Shown piece after piece: positions 1 through 8,631 of a DNA stretch of 64,000 nucleotides; position 1 is the stretch's first letter, and every line of letters starts with the position of its first letter. The DNA lies in assembly GCF_014193695.1 (NCBI RefSeq), contig NZ_JACHZR010000008.1, positions 124,001-188,000 on the forward strand, read 5' to 3'. The notes beneath the pieces are model-generated. The model did no database searches, was not told the origin of the DNA, and saw only the letters and a program-made list of their open reading frames with translations. A program made the translations under genes and the position numbers. This stretch comes from Rhizobium sp. BK316. GTDB taxonomy: Bacteria; Pseudomonadota; Alphaproteobacteria; Rhizobiales; Rhizobiaceae.

Positions 1-1
1 G

Positions 2-346
2 TATCAAAGAAAGTTGTGCCAGATCAATATTGTGGACGCCGCCCTTCGGTATGTCGATTATCTTAAGCTGATCTGCGTTCGCGTGGTTGAGGGGCAAAAA
101 AAGGCAGGCGATTACGAATGAAAGGAAAGCTTTGATCAATATTCGAGAAAGGCGGCAGGCAAGCCAAAGTGCAAGAAAAATTATTATTGCAAACCCAATA
201 ACTTCATATCTGCTAAGTGGCGCAGCAATGTAAATGTCGGCATATAACCATATAAGGACCAGAGATATCGTTGTCCCTATTAACGGGACAGTTTGCGCCC
301 AGATAAACCCAGCTATTTTTTCGAGATACGGCTTCAATATATCCAT
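2..346 (-). CDS. Partial membrane protein of unknown function
   Basis: An open frame runs from an ATG at 346 to the window edge without a stop (115 codons visible), so only the N-terminal part is present. A GAGGGGG ribosome-binding site lies about 6 bases before the ATG. The protein starts MDILKPYLEKIAGFIW and shows two or three hydrophobic stretches (about residues 15-40, 48-64 and 68-84), the last ending in a possible cleavage-like site before ANADQLKI. That is consistent with an inner-membrane protein with a soluble C-terminal part. I do not recognise the family. The DNA here is clearly more AT-rich than the mutasome genes next to it, which fits an accessory gene. It is transcribed in the same direction as dnaE2 but lies downstream of it. 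Confidence 0.55.
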   Translation of the reverse strand, partial: MDILKPYLEKIAGFIWAQTVPLIGTTISLVLIWLYADIYIAAPLSRYEVIGFAIIIFLALWLACRLSRILIKAFLSFVIACLFLPLNHANADQLKIIDIPKGGVHNIDLAQLSLI

Positions 347-502
347 GATGGCCCCCTCGGAATTAACATATCTCGCGCCACCGAAAATTATGACGGTGGC
401 CAGCTCATTTCCCTCTGTATACTACCACAGGACTAGAAATAGTTTCTAACAAGATTTGACAATTAAAGTATCGAACCTATGCGAGTTCCGATCTGAGCGA
501 GA

Positions 503-3500
503 TTAGCAGAAATTTCTCGACTTCGTCCTCAATGTATCAATGGGTAAATCCGGTATGAAAATGTCCATTGGCTTGATTTCCACTTTCTGACCTTTTGAAT
601 CCGTTTTGTCAGCTTTGCCATGAGCGAATTCATCACCTCTCCCTGTCGGCAGCCTGAGTTTCAGGTCGCGATCCGCCAAGCCTGTCAGGTTTCCTGAAAG
701 ATCGAACAGCTGCTGGGCCACCAGGTGAACGACGTCACCTTCCCGCTGAATGCGGCCATTGATCGCCATCATCGAGGCTCCAAGCGCAATTCGTCTCGAC
801 CGCTCGAACAGCTTGGGCCAGATCACCACATTCGCAACGCCCGTCTCGTCTTCAATCGTCATGAAGATGACGCCCTTTGCGGAGCCCGGCCGCTGGCGCA
901 CCAGAACCAGCCCGGCCGCCATCAGCCAACGACCGTCGCGTGCTGACATCGCTTCCGTGCAGGTGACGATCCGCCGTTCAGCGAGTTCCCGCCGAAGAAA
1001 GCTGACGGGATGCTCACGAAGGGTCAGGCCGGTGTGCGAGTAGTCCAAGACGACGTTGTGGCCTTGTGTCATCTGTCGAAGATCGACCTCGGGTTCTTGT
1101 TGCTCAGCAATCGTCCTGGCTTCTCTTTCGGCTGCGGCAGCGAACAACGGTAGAGGCTCGTCTCGCAATGCCTTGATCGCCCAGAGCGCATCGCGACGTT
1201 CCAATCCAAGAGACGGTCGAAAGGCATCCGCCTCGGCCAGCTCCACCAGCGATGCAGCCGGAACGCCTGATCGCCGCCACATATCGTCAACGCTGTCGAA
1301 CGGCTGATCGGCACGGGCAGCAACGATCCTGGCAGCGTCGCCGGTGGCGAGCCCGCGCACCATCCGCATACCCAGACGAACGGCATGTCGGTCGGACCCC
1401 TCGATGGGTTCCAGCGTGCAATCCCATCGCGACCGGTTGATGCATATTGGCCGGACTTCGACGCCATGTTCGCGGGCATCCCGGACGATCTGGGCAGGCG
1501 CGTAAAAGCCCATCGGTTGCGAGTTCAGCAGAGCCGCACAGAAGACGTCGGGGAAATGGCATTTGATATAGCTGGACGCATAAGCGATCAGCGCAAACGA
1601 TGCGGCATGGCTTTCTGGGAAACCATAGGACCCGAAACCTTCGAGCTGGCCGAACGTCTTCTCGGCAAATTCGGGCGCGTAGCCGTTCCGGATCATCCCA
1701 GAGATAAGCTTGTCCTTGAAACGGCTTACGCCCCCTGTGAATTTGAACGTTGCCATGCTCTTTCGGAGCTGGTCCGCTTCTCCACCCGTAAACCCGGCAC
1801 AGACCATGGCCACCTTCATGGCGCTTTCCTGAAACAACGGAACGCCAAGCGTTTTGCTGAGGACGGCCTCCAGTTCAGGCGTCGGGTATTCGACCTTCTC
1901 CTTCCCTTCCCGGCGACGAAGATAGGGATGGACCATATCACCCTGGATCGGCCCCGGCCGAACAATTGCGACCTGGATCACGAGGTCGTAGAAGGTTCGC
2001 GGCTTCAGTCGGGGCAGCATCGACATCTGCGCCCGACTTTCGATCTGGAAGGTGCCCAGCGTGTCGGCCTTCCGGATCATGGCATAGGTGGCCGGGTCTT
2101 CCTGATGGATCGTTGCCAGATCGAGGCAGATGTCTTTTTCTTCAGCAAGGAACGCGAAACTCTTGGCCATGCAGGTCAGCATGCCGAGCGCCAGCACGTC
2201 GACCTTCATCATCTTCAGAGCCTCGACATCATCCTTGTCCCACTCGATGACCTGGCGATCCACCATGGACGCCGGTTCGATTGGTACGAGGTCATCGAGC
2301 CGGTCATGGGTCAACACGAAACCGCCGGGATGTTGACCCAGATGACGAGGTGCGCCCATCAGCTGCTGCGCCAATTGAAGTGTCAGGGCAAGACGCCGAT
2401 CATCCGGATTGAGGTTGAGGTCCCTGACCTGCTTTTCGCTGACCGCTTCCGACCATGCCCAGACACCAGATGACAGCGCCTTGATCAGGTCCTCGGGCAG
2501 GCCCAATGCCTTGCCGACGTCCCGGATCGCACCCTTGGTCCTATAGCGTGTGACCGTCGCGCAAAGTGCCGCCTTGTCGTGGCCATAGGTTCGGTAAATC
2601 CACTGGATGACCTCCTCGCGCCGCTCGTGCTCGAAATCCACGTCGATGTCCGGCGGTTCATCGCGTTCCTTGCTGACGAAACGCTCGAACAGGAGGTCAT
2701 TGGTTTCCGGATCAATTGAGGTGATGCCAAGGACGAAACAGACCGCTGAGTTGGCGGCGGAACCACGCCCCTGGCATAGGATGCCCTGGCTGCGAGCAAA
2801 CCGGACAATGGAAAAAACTGTCAAAAAATAGGGGGCGTAGCGCATCGTCTTGATGAGCCCAAGTTCGTGATTGATCGTCTTTTCGACGTGCTCGGGCAGC
2901 CCGTCCGGATAACGATTGGGGATGCATTCTCGGACATAGTGCTCCAGCGATTGCTGAGCATCCATTCCCGGCAGCAGGGTTTCCTCTGGGTATTGGTAGG
3001 TCAGCTCTTCCATGCTGAAGCAACAGCGCTCAACGATTTCCATCGTGCGGGAAAGCGCCTCGGGATAGCGGGCGAACAGACGCTCCATTTCTTCCGGTGG
3101 CTTCAGATACCTATCGGCGTGCCGTTCACGCTCGAAGCCGACGTCATCAATGGTCGTCTTCGTCCTTATGCAGGTGACGACATCCTGGAGTTGGCGGCGG
3201 CCGGGCTCGTGGAACAAGACGTCATTCGTGACGACCGCCTTCACCTTGTGCCGAACGGCCATGTTGGAAATATCATGCAGCCGCATCTGGTCGTTCGGTC
3301 TTCTGCGCAGGCAGAGCGAAACATAAGCACGGTCATCGAAAACTGCCGCCATTTTCCGAAGCTGGATCGCGCAGCTCTCATCCGGTAGATCGGGCACGAG
3401 GATGCCGATCAGGCCTTCGGAATAGCGGGCAACGTCATCAAGCGTCAGGATGCACTTGGCTTTGCCGCCCCGGGATTTGCCGAGCGTCAGCAACTGGGTC

Positions 3501-3763
3501 AGACGAGAGTAAGCAGCTCTGTCCGTCGGATATACGAGGATCGACATGCCATCATGCAGATCGAGGCGGCACCCGACGACCAGCCGCAGACCTGTGGCAC
3601 GCGACGCTTCCACCGCCCGCACGATACCGGCCAGAGAGTTTCTATCGGCGACACCGATGGCATCGATGCCGAGCATCTTTGCTGTCGCGAATAGCTCGTC
3701 AGCACTGCTCGCGCCGCGCAGGAAGGAAAAATGCGTTGTGACCTGAAGTTCCGCGTACGTCAT
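503..3763 (-). CDS. dnaE2: Error-prone DNA polymerase III alpha subunit DnaE2 (ImuC)
   Basis: A C-family polymerase of 1086 residues that performs translesion synthesis in SOS mutagenesis with ImuA and ImuB. The N-terminus has the PHP domain (FLRGASSADELFATAKMLGI). The catalytic palm carries the acidic pair in PPDIDVDFEHERR, followed by the fingers region (LGQHPGGFVLT) and a C-terminal OB fold (GVANVVIWPKLF). Length and domain order match DnaE2 rather than replicative DnaE1, which is longer. I chose the ATG at 3763 (MTYAELQVTTHFSF) rather than an upstream codon at 3787, because this ATG overlaps the imuB stop as ATGA, the usual coupling in this cassette. It is the last gene of imuA-imuB-dnaE2. 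Confidence 0.95.
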   Translation of the reverse strand: MTYAELQVTTHFSFLRGASSADELFATAKMLGIDAIGVADRNSLAGIVRAVEASRATGLRLVVGCRLDLHDGMSILVYPTDRAAYSRLTQLLTLGKSRGGKAKCILTLDDVARYSEGLIGILVPDLPDESCAIQLRKMAAVFDDRAYVSLCLRRRPNDQMRLHDISNMAVRHKVKAVVTNDVLFHEPGRRQLQDVVTCIRTKTTIDDVGFERERHADRYLKPPEEMERLFARYPEALSRTMEIVERCCFSMEELTYQYPEETLLPGMDAQQSLEHYVRECIPNRYPDGLPEHVEKTINHELGLIKTMRYAPYFLTVFSIVRFARSQGILCQGRGSAANSAVCFVLGITSIDPETNDLLFERFVSKERDEPPDIDVDFEHERREEVIQWIYRTYGHDKAALCATVTRYRTKGAIRDVGKALGLPEDLIKALSSGVWAWSEAVSEKQVRDLNLNPDDRRLALTLQLAQQLMGAPRHLGQHPGGFVLTHDRLDDLVPIEPASMVDRQVIEWDKDDVEALKMMKVDVLALGMLTCMAKSFAFLAEEKDICLDLATIHQEDPATYAMIRKADTLGTFQIESRAQMSMLPRLKPRTFYDLVIQVAIVRPGPIQGDMVHPYLRRREGKEKVEYPTPELEAVLSKTLGVPLFQESAMKVAMVCAGFTGGEADQLRKSMATFKFTGGVSRFKDKLISGMIRNGYAPEFAEKTFGQLEGFGSYGFPESHAASFALIAYASSYIKCHFPDVFCAALLNSQPMGFYAPAQIVRDAREHGVEVRPICINRSRWDCTLEPIEGSDRHAVRLGMRMVRGLATGDAARIVAARADQPFDSVDDMWRRSGVPAASLVELAEADAFRPSLGLERRDALWAIKALRDEPLPLFAAAAEREARTIAEQQEPEVDLRQMTQGHNVVLDYSHTGLTLREHPVSFLRRELAERRIVTCTEAMSARDGRWLMAAGLVLVRQRPGSAKGVIFMTIEDETGVANVVIWPKLFERSRRIALGASMMAINGRIQREGDVVHLVAQQLFDLSGNLTGLADRDLKLRLPTGRGDEFAHGKADKTDSKGQKVEIKPMDIFIPDLPIDTLRTKSRNFC

Positions 3764-5274
3764 GCGAAAACCCCATGGATGAACCACCGATGCGATCCCG
3801 TGTCCGCGTCAACACCATCACCGGAGCGGAATATCCAGTAGCGTTCGCCGGTATCATCCTCGACGGTGAAATAGTCACGGACGGCTGCCCATTCGGATGT
3901 TCGCTGCCACCATTCTCCGAAGATGCGCTCAGGTCCGTCCGCCCGCTTCACACGCCGCCGCTTGCCACGCCAGGTAAACCAGACGGGCGGGTGGTCGGGA
4001 AGCAGAGCCATGACTTCGATCAGCTCCGGGCGATCCATCAAACGAACGGGTCGCGGCCAGATCATTGGCCAAGATTGGCCCTCCTCCTTGGCGACCGGTG
4101 AGACCCTCTGTATTGAGCGCTCCGGCACATCGCTGGCGACCGGTGCCATGCGATAGATGCGATAGGTTCCCCTGTTGCCGAGAACGTCGACGAATGCACC
4201 AACATCAACCGTGGTATCTTCCACGAGGCTGGATGCGATTTGCTTGTCATCCAGCGGTTCGACCAGGGTCGCAGCGAGACTGAGCTTCTCGATGCCGAAG
4301 CCTGGATCGATCCTTTCGATGCGATCATGAAGGAGCTTCGTCAGCCAAGCCACATCTCGTACTGGCTTTGCCGTCCCCGCCCTGAGTGCCTGGATCGTGT
4401 TGTCGACACGTTGCACAATCAAGTCGGCACGACGCACGCCCAGGCCTTTTGCCTGAAGTTCAAGACAGAGTTTTACGACAAGGCGAGCAATGTACTTTGC
4501 GATGGTCTCAGCCGCGCCAATCGGCTCAGCGAAGGCTCGATGGACTTCGACGATCTCAGGACAGCGGATCGGGTCAATGGGCTCGGCGACCCTGCCGAAC
4601 ATCTGGTCAAGACGACGGCCGATCTCAGGGCCGAAACGTAACGTCAGCGGCGCACGAGGCGTCACAGCCAGATCACCGACCGTTTTGAAGCCAAGGGTCC
4701 GCAGGCTCACTATGGTCTCAGCATTCAACCGCAGCGACGACAGAGGAAGTCGGGCAACGGCATCAGCCGTTTTCCCAATGGGAATGACCCTCGTCTCCGC
4801 CGTCATTGATCGAGCCAATCCGAATGCGGCTCCCCACGTGTCGGCGACGACAGCACGGGCCACCAGACCCCGGGCGCGAAACCGGTTCACGAGACCGGAC
4901 AGCATCAGTTCTTCACCCCCTTGAAGATGATCGGCTCCTTCGGTGTCCATGACGATGCCATCCGGTGGATCAGCTGCTACGACCGGCGAGTATTGAGACA
5001 GCGCCCAGAGCGTCAGGCGTTCGAGGGCCGCAAGGTCAGCGACGGGATCGGCATCGACCATGTGGAGCCCTTGCACCAATGCCTGAGCCTTCGCAGCAGC
5101 CATGCCAACGTGCAGGCCGAGTTCGGCGGCGTTTGCATCGACCGCCGACAGCCAGCGTTTCGAGCCGCTCCTTGCGACAACGACGAGCGGCGTCTCAACC
5201 GGTATGGACGGATCGGCGCGTCTGATCCGATCCGTCGGCAGCGTCGGAAGAAATACTGATACGACCCTGACCAT
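3760..5274 (-). CDS. imuB: ImuB, catalytically inactive Y-family polymerase homologue
   Basis: ImuB is the adaptor of the ImuA/ImuB/DnaE2 mutasome and in studied species ties DnaE2 to the beta clamp. The protein begins MVRVVSVFLPTLPTDRIRR; the DMDAFYASVE-type metal-binding motif of active Y-family polymerases is absent there, as expected for this non-catalytic family. The rest keeps Y-family palm and little-finger layout (LRTLGFKTVGDLA helix-hairpin region near residue 190) and an extended C-terminus. I chose the ATG at 5274, with AGGTG just upstream; a GTG at 5283 is also in frame. The start lies inside the end of imuA (about 80 bases overlap) and the stop overlaps the dnaE2 ATG, so the three genes form one tightly coupled operon. 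Confidence 0.92.
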   Translation of the reverse strand: MVRVVSVFLPTLPTDRIRRADPSIPVETPLVVVARSGSKRWLSAVDANAAELGLHVGMAAAKAQALVQGLHMVDADPVADLAALERLTLWALSQYSPVVAADPPDGIVMDTEGADHLQGGEELMLSGLVNRFRARGLVARAVVADTWGAAFGLARSMTAETRVIPIGKTADAVARLPLSSLRLNAETIVSLRTLGFKTVGDLAVTPRAPLTLRFGPEIGRRLDQMFGRVAEPIDPIRCPEIVEVHRAFAEPIGAAETIAKYIARLVVKLCLELQAKGLGVRRADLIVQRVDNTIQALRAGTAKPVRDVAWLTKLLHDRIERIDPGFGIEKLSLAATLVEPLDDKQIASSLVEDTTVDVGAFVDVLGNRGTYRIYRMAPVASDVPERSIQRVSPVAKEEGQSWPMIWPRPVRLMDRPELIEVMALLPDHPPVWFTWRGKRRRVKRADGPERIFGEWWQRTSEWAAVRDYFTVEDDTGERYWIFRSGDGVDADTGSHRWFIHGVFA

Positions 5275-5950
5275 CACATGCACCTATTACGAAATCGGCA
5301 CTCTCTCCTGCTTTCACCCTGATCAACTCCGCCAGCCATCGCGCCCGACCGATACCTGGCACCGGAAGCGGCTCCGACGGCAGAACGGAAATTCGCCATC
5401 GTGTTGCGGCCGCTGTCGGATGCCCGAAATCTCCGGCCTCGGTCTGCCGCCGCCATCGTCGGACAACGAGGCCAATGGTGCCGGAGCCTTCGGCGGCCAG
5501 CTGCAGACGGCGCGAAACGATCATTGGCAAACGGACTGTTTCGGCGACGACCGCACCAAGACCACCGAAACGGAGAGCTTCCTCGCAGGCTTCAACGACG
5601 TATTCTTCCTTGATCGCTTCGACGTAGATGACGCGATCCGGATGAAGGCCGACCTGGGCAAGTGCGGGTGCGAACAGGTCAGATCGGGCGAAGCACCAAA
5701 CCACCTTTCCCTTCGTCCGAGCAGCGACCCCTCCTGCGAACGTGGCTGCGGCAGCCCCGTCAACAGCACCCGCCCCTCCTCCAGCAAACTCGTGGATCGC
5801 TCCATATGCCAGGCCGCCGCCGGGAAGCCGCTCGTCGATCTCGCGAACACCAAATGGCAGAACGGTTTTCGGACGGGCCACCCCGCCTTCGAGATGCTGG
5901 ATGCGATCTCGAAGATCGGAAATAATCGCGCTCGCACCTGTCTGGGCCAT
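5195..5950 (-). CDS. imuA: ImuA, SOS mutasome accessory protein
   Basis: First gene of the imuA-imuB-dnaE2 operon; 251 residues. ImuA is a RecA-like accessory protein that in Myxococcus and Caulobacter work is required for DnaE2-dependent damage mutagenesis. Visible features are the N-terminal LRDRIQHLEGG segment, FGVREIDERLPGGGLAYGAIHEF, and a Rossmann-like core with VVWCFARSDLFAPALAQVG and RLPMIVSRRLQLAAE. These are typical of the rhizobial ImuA family, which lacks a classical Walker A. The C-terminal codons overlap imuB. A perfect GTTC-N7-GTTC LexA site lies 50 bases upstream of the start, so the operon should be DNA-damage inducible. Confidence 0.9.
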   Translation of the reverse strand: MAQTGASAIISDLRDRIQHLEGGVARPKTVLPFGVREIDERLPGGGLAYGAIHEFAGGGAGAVDGAAAATFAGGVAARTKGKVVWCFARSDLFAPALAQVGLHPDRVIYVEAIKEEYVVEACEEALRFGGLGAVVAETVRLPMIVSRRLQLAAEGSGTIGLVVRRWRRQTEAGDFGHPTAAATRWRISVLPSEPLPVPGIGRARWLAELIRVKAGESADFVIGACDGQGRISISSDAADGSDQTRRSVHTG

Positions 5951-5999
5951 TCGAAGCCTTCGTCAAAATCGGGTTTTCATCTCACTCGAAAGCGAGTAT

Positions 6000-6014
6000 G
6001 TTCTGTATTTGTTC
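6000..6014. promoter_or_regulatory. LexA (SOS) box
   Basis: The sequence GTTCTGTATTTGTTC is a perfect match to the alphaproteobacterial LexA operator GTTC-N7-GTTC. It lies 50 bases before imuA on one side and about 165 bases before the small gene and dinB on the other. It most clearly serves imuA-imuB-dnaE2. No second perfect box is seen before dinB, so the site may also influence the divergent pair, which is inference. Confidence 0.85.
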
Positions 6015-6179
6015 CCAATCCACATATGAGTCAATGTGCATGTAGTGGCGAGTGATCCGAGAACTGCAACCTGACCACATGTTGTCGAAGCCGAAGTGCG
6101 AATAGATTCAATTACCTGCAGCGAGACCGCCAACGTTCGTCAAAATGTCATCGATAAGAAAAAATACCTATGGCCGCTT

Positions 6180-6539
6180 ATGTCAGAGAATGGGACCTCT
6201 TTCGACGCAAGCCTGCAAATCGGAGCGCCTTTTGGAACCACAGCAGAGGAATTGCGCATCGCTGCGATTGGATCGAGAATCCAGTTTGCCCAAAGCGAGC
6301 TTCAGACGGTCCAGGCCTACATCGACGTCATCCATGCAGGAAAGATCATGGTGACGCCTGACGACGGCAGCGAGTTGCCTGCTGACTCTCTCGTACATCT
6401 CGGGAGCGTCCTTTCAAACTACGAGCAGACGTTGTTCGACCAGATCGCGGAGCTTGAATATAAGCAAGAGATGCTGCTGTTCCCGCCAGACGAGGATAGC
6501 CGCGACGATGACGGCATCCCGGATAATGAAGACGCCTAA
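6180..6539 (+). CDS. Hypothetical protein directly upstream of dinB
   Basis: A 119-residue acidic protein (MSENGTSFDASLQIG) with a helical middle part (AAIGSRIQFAQSELQTVQAYID, VLSNYEQTLFDQIAELEYKQE) that could form a coiled coil, and a very acidic tail (DEDSRDDDGIPDNEDA). I do not recognise a named family. A longer frame could start at a GTG at 6096, but neither start has a convincing ribosome-binding site. Its stop codon abuts the dinB start, so the two are almost certainly co-transcribed. The context suggests a role linked to Pol IV or the SOS response, but nothing in the sequence proves it. Confidence 0.6.
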   Translation: MSENGTSFDASLQIGAPFGTTAEELRIAAIGSRIQFAQSELQTVQAYIDVIHAGKIMVTPDDGSELPADSLVHLGSVLSNYEQTLFDQIAELEYKQEMLLFPPDEDSRDDDGIPDNEDA

Positions 6540-7646
6540 TTGAACATGGACGATGTGATACGCGACAACGGAAACAGACAGCGCAAGATCATTCATGTCG
6601 ACATGGATGCCTTTTACGCCTCCGTCGAACAACGCGATAATCCCGATCTTCGCGGCAAACCGGTTGCGGTTGGTGGTTCAGAAGCACGTGGCATCGTCGC
6701 AGCAGCAAGCTACGAGGCCCGAAAGTATGGCGTTCATTCGGCGATGCCGTCGGTCACGGCCAAACGCAAATGTCCCGACCTCATCTTCGTGAAGCCGCGT
6801 TTCGATGTCTACAAGGCGGTTTCGCTGCAAATCCGGCAGATATTTGCCGAGTACACACCGATAATCGAGCCGCTGTCGCTCGACGAGGCCTATCTCGACG
6901 TCAGCGAAAACCTCAAGGGAATGGAAATCGCGACGGAAATTGCTGCTGAGATCCGCGCGAAAATCAAAGCTACCACAGGACTCAATGCGTCGGCCGGAAT
7001 CGCTTACAACAAGTTCCTGGCAAAAATGGCGAGCGATCTCAACAAGCCGAATGGACAGGCGGTGATCACTCCGAAGAACGGCCCCGCGTTCGTGGAAGCT
7101 CTCCCAGTCAAGAAGTTCCATGGTGTCGGTCCGGCAACAGCCGAGAAAATGCATCGGCTCGGCATCGAGACCGGAGCCGATCTCAAAGCCCGCAGCTTGG
7201 ACTTCCTGATCGATCATTTCGGGAAGTCAGGACCCTATTTCTACGGCATAGCACGCGGCATCGATGACCGGCAGGTCAAGCCAAATCGCGTCAGGAAATC
7301 CGTCGGCGCGGAGGACACATTCATGGCCGATATTCATTCGTTCGACCCGGCCCGAGAAGGCATCCAACCGTTGATCGAAAAAGTCTGGGCCTATTGCGAC
7401 GCCAACGAGACCAGCGCCAAAACGGTGACGCTGAAGGTGAAGTATGCTGATTTCACTCAAATCACGCGCAGCAAAACGATGGCGTTGCCGTTTGGATCGC
7501 TCGACGACTTGGAGGATGCGGTGAACTTGCTCCTGCAGGCGATCTTCCCGGTCAGCCGGGGGATTAGATTACTTGGTGTGACGCTGTCGTCGCTGGAGCG
7601 CAAAGTGGCTGAGAGCGAGCCACCACAGTTGCTGCTATTCAAGTAA
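6540..7646 (+). CDS. dinB: DNA polymerase IV (Y-family, DinB)
   Basis: Translesion DNA polymerase of 368 residues. The catalytic motifs are present: HVDMDAFYASVE near the N-terminus and SLDEAYLDVSE in the palm, followed by AGIAYNKFLAKMASD and the helix-hairpin-helix HGVGPATAEKMHRLGI. The extreme C-terminus ends QLLLFK, a good match to the beta-clamp binding consensus QLxLF. The frame opens with TTG at 6540, immediately after the stop of the preceding gene; an ATG at 6546 is the more likely alternative. Being next to the LexA-controlled imu operon makes SOS co-regulation plausible. The gene is convergent with kwaB downstream. Confidence 0.93.
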   Translation: MNMDDVIRDNGNRQRKIIHVDMDAFYASVEQRDNPDLRGKPVAVGGSEARGIVAAASYEARKYGVHSAMPSVTAKRKCPDLIFVKPRFDVYKAVSLQIRQIFAEYTPIIEPLSLDEAYLDVSENLKGMEIATEIAAEIRAKIKATTGLNASAGIAYNKFLAKMASDLNKPNGQAVITPKNGPAFVEALPVKKFHGVGPATAEKMHRLGIETGADLKARSLDFLIDHFGKSGPYFYGIARGIDDRQVKPNRVRKSVGAEDTFMADIHSFDPAREGIQPLIEKVWAYCDANETSAKTVTLKVKYADFTQITRSKTMALPFGSLDDLEDAVNLLLQAIFPVSRGIRLLGVTLSSLERKVAESEPPQLLLFK

Positions 7647-7704
7647 TTCTGGACCAACTTCGCCTTTGAACGCATGTTCCAAAGCTTCGAACAAACTCGA
7701 TATC

Positions 7705-8631
7705 TCAGAGCTGTACCGGAGTGGTATCCTGAACGTCGTAGACCAATGTCGAGAAGCCAGATTTAAGTCGGTGATCCAGCAATGCCTTAATGATTTGGGC
7801 ACATGTTTCGGGCGTTGCAACGATTTTCCCGTCGCCATCGAATTGAATAACCAGCCCGTATTCGGCTTGATTCTCTCTCAACCGCTGCATGAAATCAGCG
7901 TCGCGATAATGGCCTTTTTCTCGTATCGCACAGGCGCGTCTTAGCTGAATCTTGTTGTCTCCAACATATTCGACGAGTGGTGCGACGTCCACGAATGCGG
8001 CCAAGAATTCTTCTTCAGCCTGAAGTTCAACAAAGTCTTCTCGCTGAGTGCTTTTATAACGCAGCAATGACTCGAACGCGGCTTTGTTTCGAACCAGGAT
8101 CGTGTCGCCAAATATGACGAAGTCAAACGTCTTGCTTAGCTCGAAGTGCGGCCTATCATCGATGGCCAGCTGTTGGTCCGCGAAATAAAGGTTCCTGAAA
8201 GACGCAGCTTTTTTCGTCTTCCAGCTGGGTTCTGTTTTGCGAACGGCAAAAGCGATCTGCTCATCGACTATGAATTTCGCGACGTAGAATTTCGAGTTCA
8301 ACAGGTGATTGATCTGAGAAGCTTTTTTGCCATCCAACTCGGCAGCAACCTCGTCCAACAATAGGCCTGCGTGCGTCTCATCGGCGGGTATTTGAAGGGC
8401 GCTGGCTTCGTTGTTCTGGGCGAGTAGGCCATATTCGATCACCTCCTCTATCTTAGCGAGTTCGGCAACGAGAGATTCTTTCAATGCGGCATCGACCTCA
8501 TCCGTTGTCTCCACCCATCGACCCGAAAAGTGGGGCGCTTCCGCCGCTGCTCCGGTAGGTCCCTTTATAGTCCACAGTGTTACCTGGGCAGTCGCCAGGT
8601 CAAGCGCTCTTAAGTCCTCTAGTGCTGGCAT
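7705..8631 (-). CDS. kwaB: Kiwa anti-phage defence protein KwaB (DUF4868)
   Basis: A 308-residue soluble protein that I assign to KwaB. The evidence is its size (family about 300-320), the DUF4868-like layout (HLLNSKFYVAKFIVDEQIAF, then FVIFGDTILVRNKAAFESLLRYK, then RRACAIREKGHYRDADFMQRL), and its position directly after a four-helix membrane protein of KwaA size. In the described Kiwa system, KwaA is a membrane sensor of phage infection and KwaB the DNA-acting partner that blocks phage replication. The ATG shares one base with the kwaA stop (TGATG), with GAGGGCGG upstream, so translation is coupled. The low-GC codon use differs from dinB and ku on either side, which suggests horizontal acquisition. 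The assignment is by recall of family features, not alignment. Confidence 0.78.
   Translation of the reverse strand: MPALEDLRALDLATAQVTLWTIKGPTGAAAEAPHFSGRWVETTDEVDAALKESLVAELAKIEEVIEYGLLAQNNEASALQIPADETHAGLLLDEVAAELDGKKASQINHLLNSKFYVAKFIVDEQIAFAVRKTEPSWKTKKAASFRNLYFADQQLAIDDRPHFELSKTFDFVIFGDTILVRNKAAFESLLRYKSTQREDFVELQAEEEFLAAFVDVAPLVEYVGDNKIQLRRACAIREKGHYRDADFMQRLRENQAEYGLVIQFDGDGKIVATPETCAQIIKALLDHRLKSGFSTLVYDVQDTTPVQL

Noticed and set aside
1385..2473. 362-codon open frame on the plus strand
   Set aside because: It lies fully antisense to the conserved polymerase domain of dnaE2 and has no family features; it is a shadow of high-GC coding.
3760..5274. ImuB as an active Y-family polymerase
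   Set aside because: The N-terminal acidic metal-binding motif found in dinB of this window is absent.
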